DNA from: Thiobacillus sp.
Lineage (GTDB): Bacteria; Pseudomonadota; Gammaproteobacteria; Burkholderiales; Thiobacillaceae
DNA: 64,000 nucleotides
Assembly (NCBI GenBank): GCA_019459055.1
Contig: JAIBEI010000032.1
Location: 1-64,000 of the forward strand
Reading direction: 5' to 3'
A program made the translations under genes and the position numbers. How positions within the stretch are numbered: the stretch's first letter is position 1; each line of letters opens with the position of its first letter. Under the pieces are notes generated by a model that saw only the letters and a program-made list of their open reading frames with translations, ran no database searches and was not told where the DNA came from. Shown here one piece after another: positions 1-8,344 of the stretch.

Positions 1-165
1 TTTTAGTAAACCCCGTTTTTTTAATTCGCACCATTTGCTTTTATTTGGGTCCACTCCGTCAACCTGGGGTTATAATTGGGTCCCCGTTGTGCACCCTACG
101 CGCCATAAATCGTTTGATGAACAATCGTTACATCAAATCAGTCCGGTTCGGTGGTCTGGTGACAT

Positions 166-196
166 AAAAAAGGCCGGGAGCGATCCCGGCCTTTTC
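166..196 (-). terminator. Rho-independent terminator
   Basis: Perfect hairpin aaaaggccggga-gcga-tcccggccttttcc; on the minus strand it ends in a T-run just after the 214..723 CDS. Confidence 0.75.
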
Positions 197-213
197 CGTG
201 TGGCGTACGCCGC

Positions 214-723
214 TTACTTCGCAGGGCAGGCCTGGTCGCCGGCGATCTTGCCCGGCAACTGCAGGAAGGCACCGAACGGTCCCATCACACCCATGGCTTC
301 CATCTTCGGGCCGGTGAACTTGAGGCGACCGAACATCATGGCCTTCATCGGGCCATATTGGCCCGCGCCCATTTCGTTCCAGCGCTCGGTGGTGGCGTGC
401 ATGGTGTAGTCGGCCGCATGATCCATTTTGGTGTTTTGCACGGCGCCGCCGTAGACGCAGATGGCCTTGCCGTCCTTGGGGACGATCTTCATTTCGGTTT
501 GGGTGGTCTCGCCGCAGTCGGTGCGATACAGGTGAATGATCTTGTGGCCGCGGCCCTTGTCATTCTTGATCCATTGGTCAGCCAGGCCATTGGTGAGGGT
601 GGCGTCCTTGTTCCAGGCGTCGCAAGCTTGCGCGGTCCACTCGGGGGACATCATGGCGGGTGCGGCGTGTGCGGTGGTTGCGAGCACTGCCAGGGCAGCC
701 AGCGCGATTGTCGTGTATTTCAT
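214..723 (-). CDS. Secreted hypothetical protein (possibly SCP2 sterol-binding-like)
   Basis: 169-aa ORF with an N-terminal signal peptide (MKYTTIALAALAVLATTAHA) and a following terminator. Confidence 0.6.
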   Translation of the reverse strand: MKYTTIALAALAVLATTAHAAPAMMSPEWTAQACDAWNKDATLTNGLADQWIKNDKGRGHKIIHLYRTDCGETTQTEMKIVPKDGKAICVYGGAVQNTKMDHAADYTMHATTERWNEMGAGQYGPMKAMMFGRLKFTGPKMEAMGVMGPFGAFLQLPGKIAGDQACPAK

Positions 724-902
724 GGGAACTCCTCTTTATTGAATATTGGGTTACAGCTTGACTGTAGTACACGAAGGGAAAATCCTCCGAGGCTGCACGG
801 TAATCATGCCGCACAGGCTTGTCAATGCAGCCGTCGTTTATTTATAAGTTGTTACAGGCAGGCGTTCTTTCACCACCTTCCGCCCGCCGCGGATGCCTTG
901 TT

Positions 903-1568
903 TCATGAGCCGCTGAAGCTCTGTTCGATCAGCCGAATTCGCCGGTCGAGCCGGTCCAGTTCAGTGGGATCGCCCCGGGTGGCTGCCTGTTGTTGCTGCA
1001 GTTTCAGGTAGGTCAGCAGGGGCTGCCGCCAGCCTCGCTCCGAGGCGGTTTCCGCAGCCAGCGTCAGCGTGGCGGCATCGGCTTCCTGGCGCATCACCAG
1101 CAGGCTGGCGTCGAGCAGGCGCGCCAGCGGATCGGCGATCCGGCTCAGCGCTTCAGGCCGCTTTACAGCCGGCGCGCGCACCAGATCGTGGTGCTGGCTG
1201 GGCAACAGGGCGACGTCGAGGGCGTCCCAGCGCAGGGTGAGGAAACGGTAGTAGGCATGGTCCGCCGCGTTCGGCGCGCTGCCGGCGAGTTCGGCATATT
1301 CAGCACAGGCGTCGTCGATCAGCATGGCGCGGCGGGTGGCGCAGCGCACCAGCCACAGGCGCGCGGTCTCGGCGACGCGGCCGGCGCCGCCGGTGGCGCC
1401 GACGGCCTTCTGGAAATAGCGCTCGGCGAGGATGTTTTCGCCCAGCAGGGCATGTTTCTGATAACGCTCGATCAGGTCGGCCGCATCGGTTTTCCAGTCG
1501 GGTGGCGGCGGGCCGCCGCGGCAGGCGGTAAGCATGACCAGGCCGGCGAGCATGAGCAGGATCTTCAT
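903..1568 (-). CDS. Putative lipoprotein of an Mla-like locus
   Basis: Internal ATG at 1568 gives MKILLMLAGLVMLTAC (lipobox); overlaps the mlaD-like stop by 4 nt. Confidence 0.65.
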   Translation of the reverse strand: MKILLMLAGLVMLTACRGGPPPPDWKTDAADLIERYQKHALLGENILAERYFQKAVGATGGAGRVAETARLWLVRCATRRAMLIDDACAEYAELAGSAPNAADHAYYRFLTLRWDALDVALLPSQHHDLVRAPAVKRPEALSRIADPLARLLDASLLVMRQEADAATLTLAAETASERGWRQPLLTYLKLQQQQAATRGDPTELDRLDRRIRLIEQSFSGS

Positions 1569-2512
1569 GGCAGCTTCACCTCGGGATCGCGCGCAAACGG
1601 CCACATCTTGTTGATCTTGTTGACCAGCGCGTTGGCCTTGCTCACTGCATCGTCGATTTCGGCGCGCAGCGCGGCGATGTCCTGCGTGCCTTCCTTGACG
1701 TCGGCGGAAATCTCCACGGCATTGGTCATCAGGGCATCGGCTTTCTTCAGGCTGGATTGCGCGTCGTTCAGCATCAATCGTATCTGGGCCAGCGATTCGC
1801 GCGTCTGTTCGGCCACGCCGTCCGGCGCGAACAGCCACTGATCGGTTTTGCCGGCCATGCCGTCCACCTTCACCGCCAGGCCGTCGAGCTTGCCGATGAG
1901 GGCACGGGTCTTGTCGAGAGAATCGGTTACCGCGCGGGCCTTTTCCGGGCTTCCGAGGATGCTTTCCAGCATGCCGTATTCGCCGGTCATGCGCCCGGTC
2001 ACCGTCTTGACGTTGGCCAGGGTGGCATTGATTTCGCCATCCTTGCGGGTGAGGTATTCGACATTGTCGAGAACCGCCTTCACCCGTTCGACCAGTACTG
2101 GAAGCTCCTTGCTGATGTCAGCGGTGAGCAGCAGCACGGTGGCGTCGTCGGGCAGTGCGGGGGCATCGAGATCGGGCGAGTCGACGCGGATCTTGGCGCC
2201 GCCGACGATGGGTTTGTCGAGGGTGAAGGTGCTGTTCTCCCGCAGCCACTTGGCATTGCGTCCCATGAATTCGGCGCGAATGACGATGCCGCCTTCTTCA
2301 TTGAGCCCCAGCGTGGTGACGCGGCCGATTTCGATGCCGGAAAACACCACCGGCACCCCGGCTGCGACGCCATCGGCGCTGGCTGCGGCGAGTTGCAGGT
2401 GGAAGGTGTCTTCAAAAAAGCCACGCGCATGCAGCAGATACACCACGAATGCGCCCGCCAGAAGCAGCGAGGCGACGGCAAACAATCCGACCTTGAAATG
2501 TAGTTTGTTCAT
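1565..2512 (-). CDS. MlaD/MCE-domain family protein
   Basis: N-terminal TM helix then MCE-like sequence (GVPVVFSGIEIGRVTTLGLNEEGGIVIRAEF); next to an MlaE-like permease. Confidence 0.85.
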   Translation of the reverse strand: MNKLHFKVGLFAVASLLLAGAFVVYLLHARGFFEDTFHLQLAAASADGVAAGVPVVFSGIEIGRVTTLGLNEEGGIVIRAEFMGRNAKWLRENSTFTLDKPIVGGAKIRVDSPDLDAPALPDDATVLLLTADISKELPVLVERVKAVLDNVEYLTRKDGEINATLANVKTVTGRMTGEYGMLESILGSPEKARAVTDSLDKTRALIGKLDGLAVKVDGMAGKTDQWLFAPDGVAEQTRESLAQIRLMLNDAQSSLKKADALMTNAVEISADVKEGTQDIAALRAEIDDAVSKANALVNKINKMWPFARDPEVKLP

Positions 2513-2961
2513 TCCGAATCAAGTGCCTGGTTATAGAGAACCTGGTTCCAGCTGAAGTCGTAAATTTCCCAGGTGCCTGTCATCTCTGCCCGCGCTGCCA
2601 GTTGCCCGATGAAGGCGGGATAGGGCACATCGTAAAGCATGGCGCCGGGACGGTCGATCACCAGGCGCGGGCGCTTGAGGATGAGCGCGCGCGCCAGTTT
2701 GGTCACGAAGCGCTGGGCCGGCGTCATGTCGGGGTCGCGCAGCAGCGCAATCCCGGCGTGGCCCAGTTGATCGAGCATGGCCTGCGCCTGCCGGGCCGAT
2801 TCGGCTGCGTTGTAATGGCGCTGGTAGAGCGGAATCAGCGCAATGTTTTCGAGCGCCGACAGATTCGCCCGCAACGGCAGATCGAGTGCAACGCGCGCCA
2901 CGTCTTCCGGCAGCACGGCAATTGCAGCCATCAGCGCGGCGCGGCCGGCAAACGGGGTCAG
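2509..2961 (-). CDS. Degenerate ABC ATPase-like protein (MlaF-like, no Walker A)
   Basis: Overlaps its neighbours; has LSALENIALIP, signature-like TPAQRFVTKLARALILKRPRLVID, but no GxxGxGK[ST]. Start uncertain (CTG 2961 or ATG 2931). Confidence 0.55.
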   Translation of the reverse strand: MTPFAGRAALMAAIAVLPEDVARVALDLPLRANLSALENIALIPLYQRHYNAAESARQAQAMLDQLGHAGIALLRDPDMTPAQRFVTKLARALILKRPRLVIDRPGAMLYDVPYPAFIGQLAARAEMTGTWEIYDFSWNQVLYNQALDSE

Positions 2962-3752
2962 ATGTATTTGAGCGCTAATGACACCACCTCGATCGTCACA
3001 ATGGCGAAGAACACCCGCATCATGCCGCGCAGCACGGAGACCGGCACCATAAAGAGTTTTTTCGGCGTTTCGAGTCCGGCGGTGACCGGGATCAGGGTGA
3101 CTGCCAGCCCGAACAGCGCGCACTTGACGATCAGCCCGGCCATGATCGTGAAATCGAAGATTTTTGCTATGGTCTGGGTGTATGGCTCGAAGCCCGCCGT
3201 GCTCACACCGTAGATGGTAAGGTAGCCCATCAACAGGGCGAGCAGACCGGCCAGGCCTGCAAGGGTGACGACCGAAACCACCCCGCCGATCAGCCGCGGC
3301 AGAAACTCGAACTGCATCGGCGGAACCTTGCAGTGCGCCAATGCATCCAATTCATTGTTGACCTGCATCAGCGCGACTTCGGTGTTGATCGCGCTGCCGG
3401 AACGTAAGGCAATAAGGAGCGCAGTCAGGAAGGGCAGCAGTTCGAGCACCAGCACGCGAATGGTCATTTCGCTGGCGAATGCAGTGAGGCCGAAATCGCG
3501 TGCAGTGGACAGAATAATGGTGATGATGAGCCACGAAATGACCAGTACGTAGCCCATGAATACATGCAGAATCTGCACGGCGGTAAAGTAAACCTGTTTC
3601 ACGACCACGTCGAAAGTGGCGCGGTTCCATGTGGTGCGGTCCAGCAGCAGCAAGCCGGCCGTGGCCAGAAAGGCAAACATGCCGTAACCGACGGTAAACC
3701 AGCCGGTGACTTTGGCGCCGAGCGATTCGATGGATGTCGCAAGAAAATTCAT
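2958..3752 (-). CDS. MlaE-family ABC transporter permease
   Basis: 264-aa multi-TM protein with MlaE-like features (ALRSGSAINTEVALMQVNNELDALA). Confidence 0.85.
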   Translation of the reverse strand: MNFLATSIESLGAKVTGWFTVGYGMFAFLATAGLLLLDRTTWNRATFDVVVKQVYFTAVQILHVFMGYVLVISWLIITIILSTARDFGLTAFASEMTIRVLVLELLPFLTALLIALRSGSAINTEVALMQVNNELDALAHCKVPPMQFEFLPRLIGGVVSVVTLAGLAGLLALLMGYLTIYGVSTAGFEPYTQTIAKIFDFTIMAGLIVKCALFGLAVTLIPVTAGLETPKKLFMVPVSVLRGMMRVFFAIVTIEVVSLALKYI

Positions 3753-3850
3753 CGCGGCATCTTAACGCTGTATAAGACGCTTGTGACGTCGACGGTGCTT
3801 GCACCGTCGAATGACAGACCAATAGTTTTGAATCTGGACGGAGAAGAAAC

Positions 3851-4384
3851 ATGATGAAATCATCCTTGATCCCGGCGGTCGCGCTGGTATTGTGCGTCGC
3901 GTCGGCGACGGCCTGGGCCGTGTCCGGAACGGTCTTGCGCAATGACAAGCTCTATAGCCAGCCCAGTGCAAGCGCCCGCGTGACGGCCAGCGTGCCCAAG
4001 GGCGTCAGCGTCGAGATCCTCGCCAAGCAGGGCGGCTGGCTGCGCGTGAAGGCCGGCAAGTCCACTGGCTGGATCCGGCTGCTCTCGGTGCGTGCAGGGG
4101 CGGGCGGGCTGGGCGGGGTCGGCGTGGGCGACGTGGTGGGGGCCGCCACCACCCGCTCCGACCCCACTCGCGTCGTCGCGGTGGCCGGCCTGCGCGGCCT
4201 GAATGAGGAAGATTTGAAACGGGCCCAATTCAATGCGGACGAGCTGGCGCGGCTGGACGCCTTGAAGGTGACCGCGGCGCAGGCCAGAAGCTTCGCCGGC
4301 CAGTCCGGCCTGGTCGCAGTCAAGGTGCCGGCCCTGCCCAAGCCCAAACCCGAGCAATCTTCTTCGCCATGGGAGAACAACTGA
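3851..4384 (+). CDS. SH3 domain-containing secreted protein
   Basis: Signal peptide and bacterial SH3 repeat (LYSQPSASARVTASVPKGVSVEILAKQGGWLRVKAGKSTGWI). Confidence 0.75.
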   Translation: MMKSSLIPAVALVLCVASATAWAVSGTVLRNDKLYSQPSASARVTASVPKGVSVEILAKQGGWLRVKAGKSTGWIRLLSVRAGAGGLGGVGVGDVVGAATTRSDPTRVVAVAGLRGLNEEDLKRAQFNADELARLDALKVTAAQARSFAGQSGLVAVKVPALPKPKPEQSSSPWENN

Positions 4385-5325
4385 TGAAAATCAAACTGAT
4401 GCTATTGGCCGTTACGCTGGTTTCTTTCAGCGGGGGGGCCGCCGCGTTCGATCTGGGCAAGTTTCTCGAAGATCGGGTTAAAGAGGAGCTGAACAAGGAC
4501 AAGCCGCCTCAGCCGGAACCGTCCCAGACCACGAAACAGGCGCCTGCGGCGTCCCAAAGCGCCGCCGCATCGCCGCCCCCGGCCGGGCAGAAAGTCGACG
4601 CGGCGCAACTGGGCTTTGCCCTGTTCGGCGAGTACTCGCTGGAGGAGGAAAACCGCATCGGCAGCCAGATTTCCGGCAACCTGCTGGGTGCGGTGCAACT
4701 GGTGCGCGACGACAAGCTGCAGAATTATGTCAACCTGGTTGGCCACTGGGTGGCGTTGCAAAGCGGGCGCCCGGACGTCACCTGGCGTTTCGGCGTGCTC
4801 GACACCGAGGATATCAATGCCTTTGCTGCACCGGGGGGCTATATTTTTGTGACCAAGGGCCTGTATCGCCTGCTCAACAACGAGGCCGACCTGGCCGGGG
4901 TGCTGGGGCATGAAATCGCCCATGTCACCCAGAAGCATCACCTCAAGGTGTTGAAGCAGTCCAGCCTGATCGGTGCGCTGGGACAGGCTGCCAGCCGCAA
5001 GGCGCAGGGCAGTGACCCGGTGGTGCAGAACCTGATCGGCAATGGCGCGGAAATCATGGCGCGCGGACTCGACAAGAATGCCGAATACGAGGCCGATCGC
5101 GTCGGCATGGTGTACGCGGCGCGCGCCGGCTACACCCCCTGGGGGCTGCCGGGCGTATTGCAGGACATGGCAGGCTTGCCCGCCAAGGACAGCCGTACCG
5201 GCCTGCTCTACAAGACCCACCCGCATCCGGCCGATCGCCTCGCAGCGCTGGGTGAGGCGGTGGATGGGCGTCTCGACGCCGTGCGTGGCAAGGAAGTGGC
5301 GGATCGCTTCTACCGTATCCGGTGA
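4384..5325 (+). CDS. M48 family metalloprotease
   Basis: HEIAHVTQKHH zinc motif and EYEADRVGM; signal peptide from ATG 4384. Confidence 0.9.
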   Translation: MKIKLMLLAVTLVSFSGGAAAFDLGKFLEDRVKEELNKDKPPQPEPSQTTKQAPAASQSAAASPPPAGQKVDAAQLGFALFGEYSLEEENRIGSQISGNLLGAVQLVRDDKLQNYVNLVGHWVALQSGRPDVTWRFGVLDTEDINAFAAPGGYIFVTKGLYRLLNNEADLAGVLGHEIAHVTQKHHLKVLKQSSLIGALGQAASRKAQGSDPVVQNLIGNGAEIMARGLDKNAEYEADRVGMVYAARAGYTPWGLPGVLQDMAGLPAKDSRTGLLYKTHPHPADRLAALGEAVDGRLDAVRGKEVADRFYRIR

Positions 5326-7538
5326 GGCGCATTCCTTCCGGCATGGCGCAGGCGGGACTGTCTGCGCTATTTGTTCTGCTGATCGCGGCGCATGTTGCGG
5401 GACTGATTCACATCGCGTCCATGCAGCGCGCCGAGGACTGGCTGTATGACGCCTGGCTGAAGCGCAGTGCCCCGGTCGGGGTGGATGATCGCGTGGCCAT
5501 CCTCGACATCGACGAGGCCAGCCTGAAAAGCCTCGGCCGCTGGCCGTGGAGCCGCGACACCATGACCGCGCTGGTCGAGCAGCTGTTCGACCATTACGGG
5601 GTGGCGGCGGTCGGGTTCGACGTGGTGTTCGCCGAGCCGGACACGAGTTCGGGTCTCGATACCCTCAAGCAGCTGGCGTATCGTGATCTGGCGGGCAGCC
5701 GCGACTTCAGGGCGGCCCTCGAACAGCTTGCGCCGCGCCTCGATTACGACGCCCGCTTTGCGCAGGCGCTGGCGGAGCGGCCCATTTCGCTAGGCTATTA
5801 TTTCATCCCGCAAGGATATGGCGACGCCAGGACCGGCGTGTTGCCGCCGCCGTTGCTGCCGGCCGACGCCTTCAGCCCGCTGCAGCCCGGCACGCCGCCG
5901 CCCACCGGCTACGGCGCGAACCTGGCCGCCTTCCAGCAGGCGGCGCAGGGCGCCGGTTTCTTCAACATGCGGGCCGACGAGGACGGCACGGCGCGGCAGA
6001 TGGCCCTGATCAGCCCGTTCGGCGAGGGCTATCACCTGGCGCTGTCGGCGTCCACCCTGCGGGTGGCGTTCGGCGGCGATCCGATCCTTGCCGGCATCGA
6101 CCAGAAGTCGGTGCTGGGGCGGCAGTATCGGTCGCCGTGGCTGGAGGTGGGTGGCCTCCGCGTCCCGCTCAGCGCGGACGGCACCGTGCATGTGCCGTAT
6201 CGCGCCGGCTCGCCTTTCCCCTACCTTTCGGCGGCCCAGGTACTGGCGGGCAAGGCGCCGCTGGAACAGCTGGAAAATCGCATCGTGCTGCTGGGCTCGA
6301 CTGCGCCGGGCCTGGCCGACCTGCGGGTGACGCCATTTTCCAACGCCTTTCCGGGGGTCGAGATTCATGCCCACCTGATCGCCGGCATGCTCGACGGCAC
6401 CACGCGCGCCACGCCGCCGTGGGCGGCCGACGCGCGGCTGGCCGCCGTGCTGCTGCTGGGCGCCTTGCTGACGGTGGTGCTGCTGCGCTTCGGGCCGACC
6501 GCCGGGCTGGCGGCCGCCATGGTCCTGCTGGCGGTGCTGCTGGCCGCCTATGCTGCGGCATGGTCGCGCTTTTGGGTGGTGCCGATGGCGGCGCCGATGC
6601 TGACGCTGTTCGGCCTGTACGCGCTCAATACCGCTTACGGCTTTTTTGCCGCAACGCGCAGCAAGCGCCAGATCACCAAGCTGTTCGGCCAGTACGTGCC
6701 GCCCGAACTGGCCGCCGAAATGAGCCAGAACCCCGCGCATTACACGATGGAAGGGCAGTCGCGCGAGATGAGCGTGCTGTTTTCCGACATCCGCGGTTTC
6801 ACCAATTTTTCCGAGAAGCTGCCGCCGACCGAGCTCTCCGAAGTGCTGAACGCCTATCTTTCGACGATGACGCGCATCATCCAGCAGCATCGCGGCACCA
6901 TCGACAAATACATCGGCGACGCCATCATGGCGTTCTGGAACGCGCCGGTGGACTTGAACGACCACGCCACCCGCGCCGTGCAGACCGCGCTCGACATGCA
7001 GGCCGCGCTGCCGCAGCTGAACCGGGAGTTCGCCGCGCGCGGCTGGCCGGAGGTCAAGATCGGCATCGGCGTCAATACCGGGCGCATGAGCGTCGGCAAC
7101 ATGGGCTCGGAATTCCGTATGTCGTACACCGTGATGGGCGACGCGGTGAACCTCGGCTCGCGCCTCGAAGGCATCACCAAGCAGTACGGCGTCGGCATTC
7201 TCGTCACGCAGCTCACGGTCGACGCCGATCCGCTGCATGCTTTCATGAAAGTCGACGAAGTACGGGTCAAGGGCAAGGAAACCCCGGTCGCCATCTACGA
7301 ACCGCTGGGACCGAAGGAGGGGCTTGCCGACGCGGTGCGCCAGAATGCGGACGAGTTTGAAGCCGCATTCGCGCGCTATCAGGCGCAGGACTGGGACGCT
7401 GCCGAAGCCGCCCTGCAGGCGCTCAACGCCCGCGCGCCGCGTCCGCTGTACGATATCTACCTGGCGCGCTTCGCGCATTTCCGCGAAGCGCCCCCGCCCG
7501 CAGACTGGGACGGCGTGTTCGTCTACACCACCAAATAG
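5322..7538 (+). CDS. CHASE2 domain-containing adenylate/guanylate cyclase
   Basis: CHASE2-like N-terminus (VDDRVAILDIDEASLKSLGRWPWSRD), TM helices, class III cyclase domain (VLFSDIRGFTNFSE, GDAIMAFWNAP). Confidence 0.92.
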   Translation: MRRIPSGMAQAGLSALFVLLIAAHVAGLIHIASMQRAEDWLYDAWLKRSAPVGVDDRVAILDIDEASLKSLGRWPWSRDTMTALVEQLFDHYGVAAVGFDVVFAEPDTSSGLDTLKQLAYRDLAGSRDFRAALEQLAPRLDYDARFAQALAERPISLGYYFIPQGYGDARTGVLPPPLLPADAFSPLQPGTPPPTGYGANLAAFQQAAQGAGFFNMRADEDGTARQMALISPFGEGYHLALSASTLRVAFGGDPILAGIDQKSVLGRQYRSPWLEVGGLRVPLSADGTVHVPYRAGSPFPYLSAAQVLAGKAPLEQLENRIVLLGSTAPGLADLRVTPFSNAFPGVEIHAHLIAGMLDGTTRATPPWAADARLAAVLLLGALLTVVLLRFGPTAGLAAAMVLLAVLLAAYAAAWSRFWVVPMAAPMLTLFGLYALNTAYGFFAATRSKRQITKLFGQYVPPELAAEMSQNPAHYTMEGQSREMSVLFSDIRGFTNFSEKLPPTELSEVLNAYLSTMTRIIQQHRGTIDKYIGDAIMAFWNAPVDLNDHATRAVQTALDMQAALPQLNREFAARGWPEVKIGIGVNTGRMSVGNMGSEFRMSYTVMGDAVNLGSRLEGITKQYGVGILVTQLTVDADPLHAFMKVDEVRVKGKETPVAIYEPLGPKEGLADAVRQNADEFEAAFARYQAQDWDAAEAALQALNARAPRPLYDIYLARFAHFREAPPPADWDGVFVYTTK

Positions 7539-7555
7539 CCACGATAAAAACAGCC

Positions 7556-8344
7556 ATGAAACTTACCGTATTGGGCTGCAGCGGCGGCATCGGCAGCGGC
7601 CGCCACACCACCTGCCTCAAGGTCGACGACGACGTGCTGATCGACGCCGGCACCGGCATCACCACGCTCGACTTCGAGCAACTGGTGAAGATCGACCACA
7701 TCTTCCTCACCCATGCCCATCTCGATCATGTGCTGGGGCTGCCGCTGCTGCTCGACAGCGTGGGCGACCTGCGTACCGCCCCGCTGACGGTGCATGCGCT
7801 GCCCGAGGTGCTGGAGGTCTTGTCCAGCCACCTGTTCAACTGGCAGCTTTGGCCGGATTTTCGCGAGATTCCGAGTGCGGAGGCGCCCTGGCTGCGGTTT
7901 GCGCCTTTGGGGCTCGGGGAGGCGTTCACCCTGAATGGCCGCACCTTCACCCCGCTGCCGGTGATCCACGCGGTGCCGGCGTGCGGCCTCCATCTGGCCA
8001 CAGAAGCGGGCAGCCTGGTGTTCAGCGGCGACACCACCCACAGCGACGCCTTCATCGCCGCGCTCAACGCCATTCCCGACCTGCGTCACCTCATCATCGA
8101 GACCTCGTTCGAGAATGCGCTGGCCGACATCGCGCAGGTGTCCAAACACCACTGGCCCGATTCTCTGGCGGCGGAACTGCAGCTGCTCAGGGTGCAGCCC
8201 GAGGTCTGGATCACGCACCTCAAACCCGGCAACGAGTCGGCGATCATGAACGAACTGCGCCAGGCCGCTCCCGGCTGGGGCGTGGAAGCCTTGATGCAGG
8301 GCCAGACGATCGTTTTGGAGTGCGGAGCGAAGCATGAAGCGTGA
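7556..8344 (+). CDS. 3',5'-cyclic-nucleotide phosphodiesterase, class II (MBL fold)
   Basis: HAHLDHVLGLP, SGDTTHSD and ETSFEN motifs typical of class II cAMP phosphodiesterases. Confidence 0.85.
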   Translation: MKLTVLGCSGGIGSGRHTTCLKVDDDVLIDAGTGITTLDFEQLVKIDHIFLTHAHLDHVLGLPLLLDSVGDLRTAPLTVHALPEVLEVLSSHLFNWQLWPDFREIPSAEAPWLRFAPLGLGEAFTLNGRTFTPLPVIHAVPACGLHLATEAGSLVFSGDTTHSDAFIAALNAIPDLRHLIIETSFENALADIAQVSKHHWPDSLAAELQLLRVQPEVWITHLKPGNESAIMNELRQAAPGWGVEALMQGQTIVLECGAKHEA

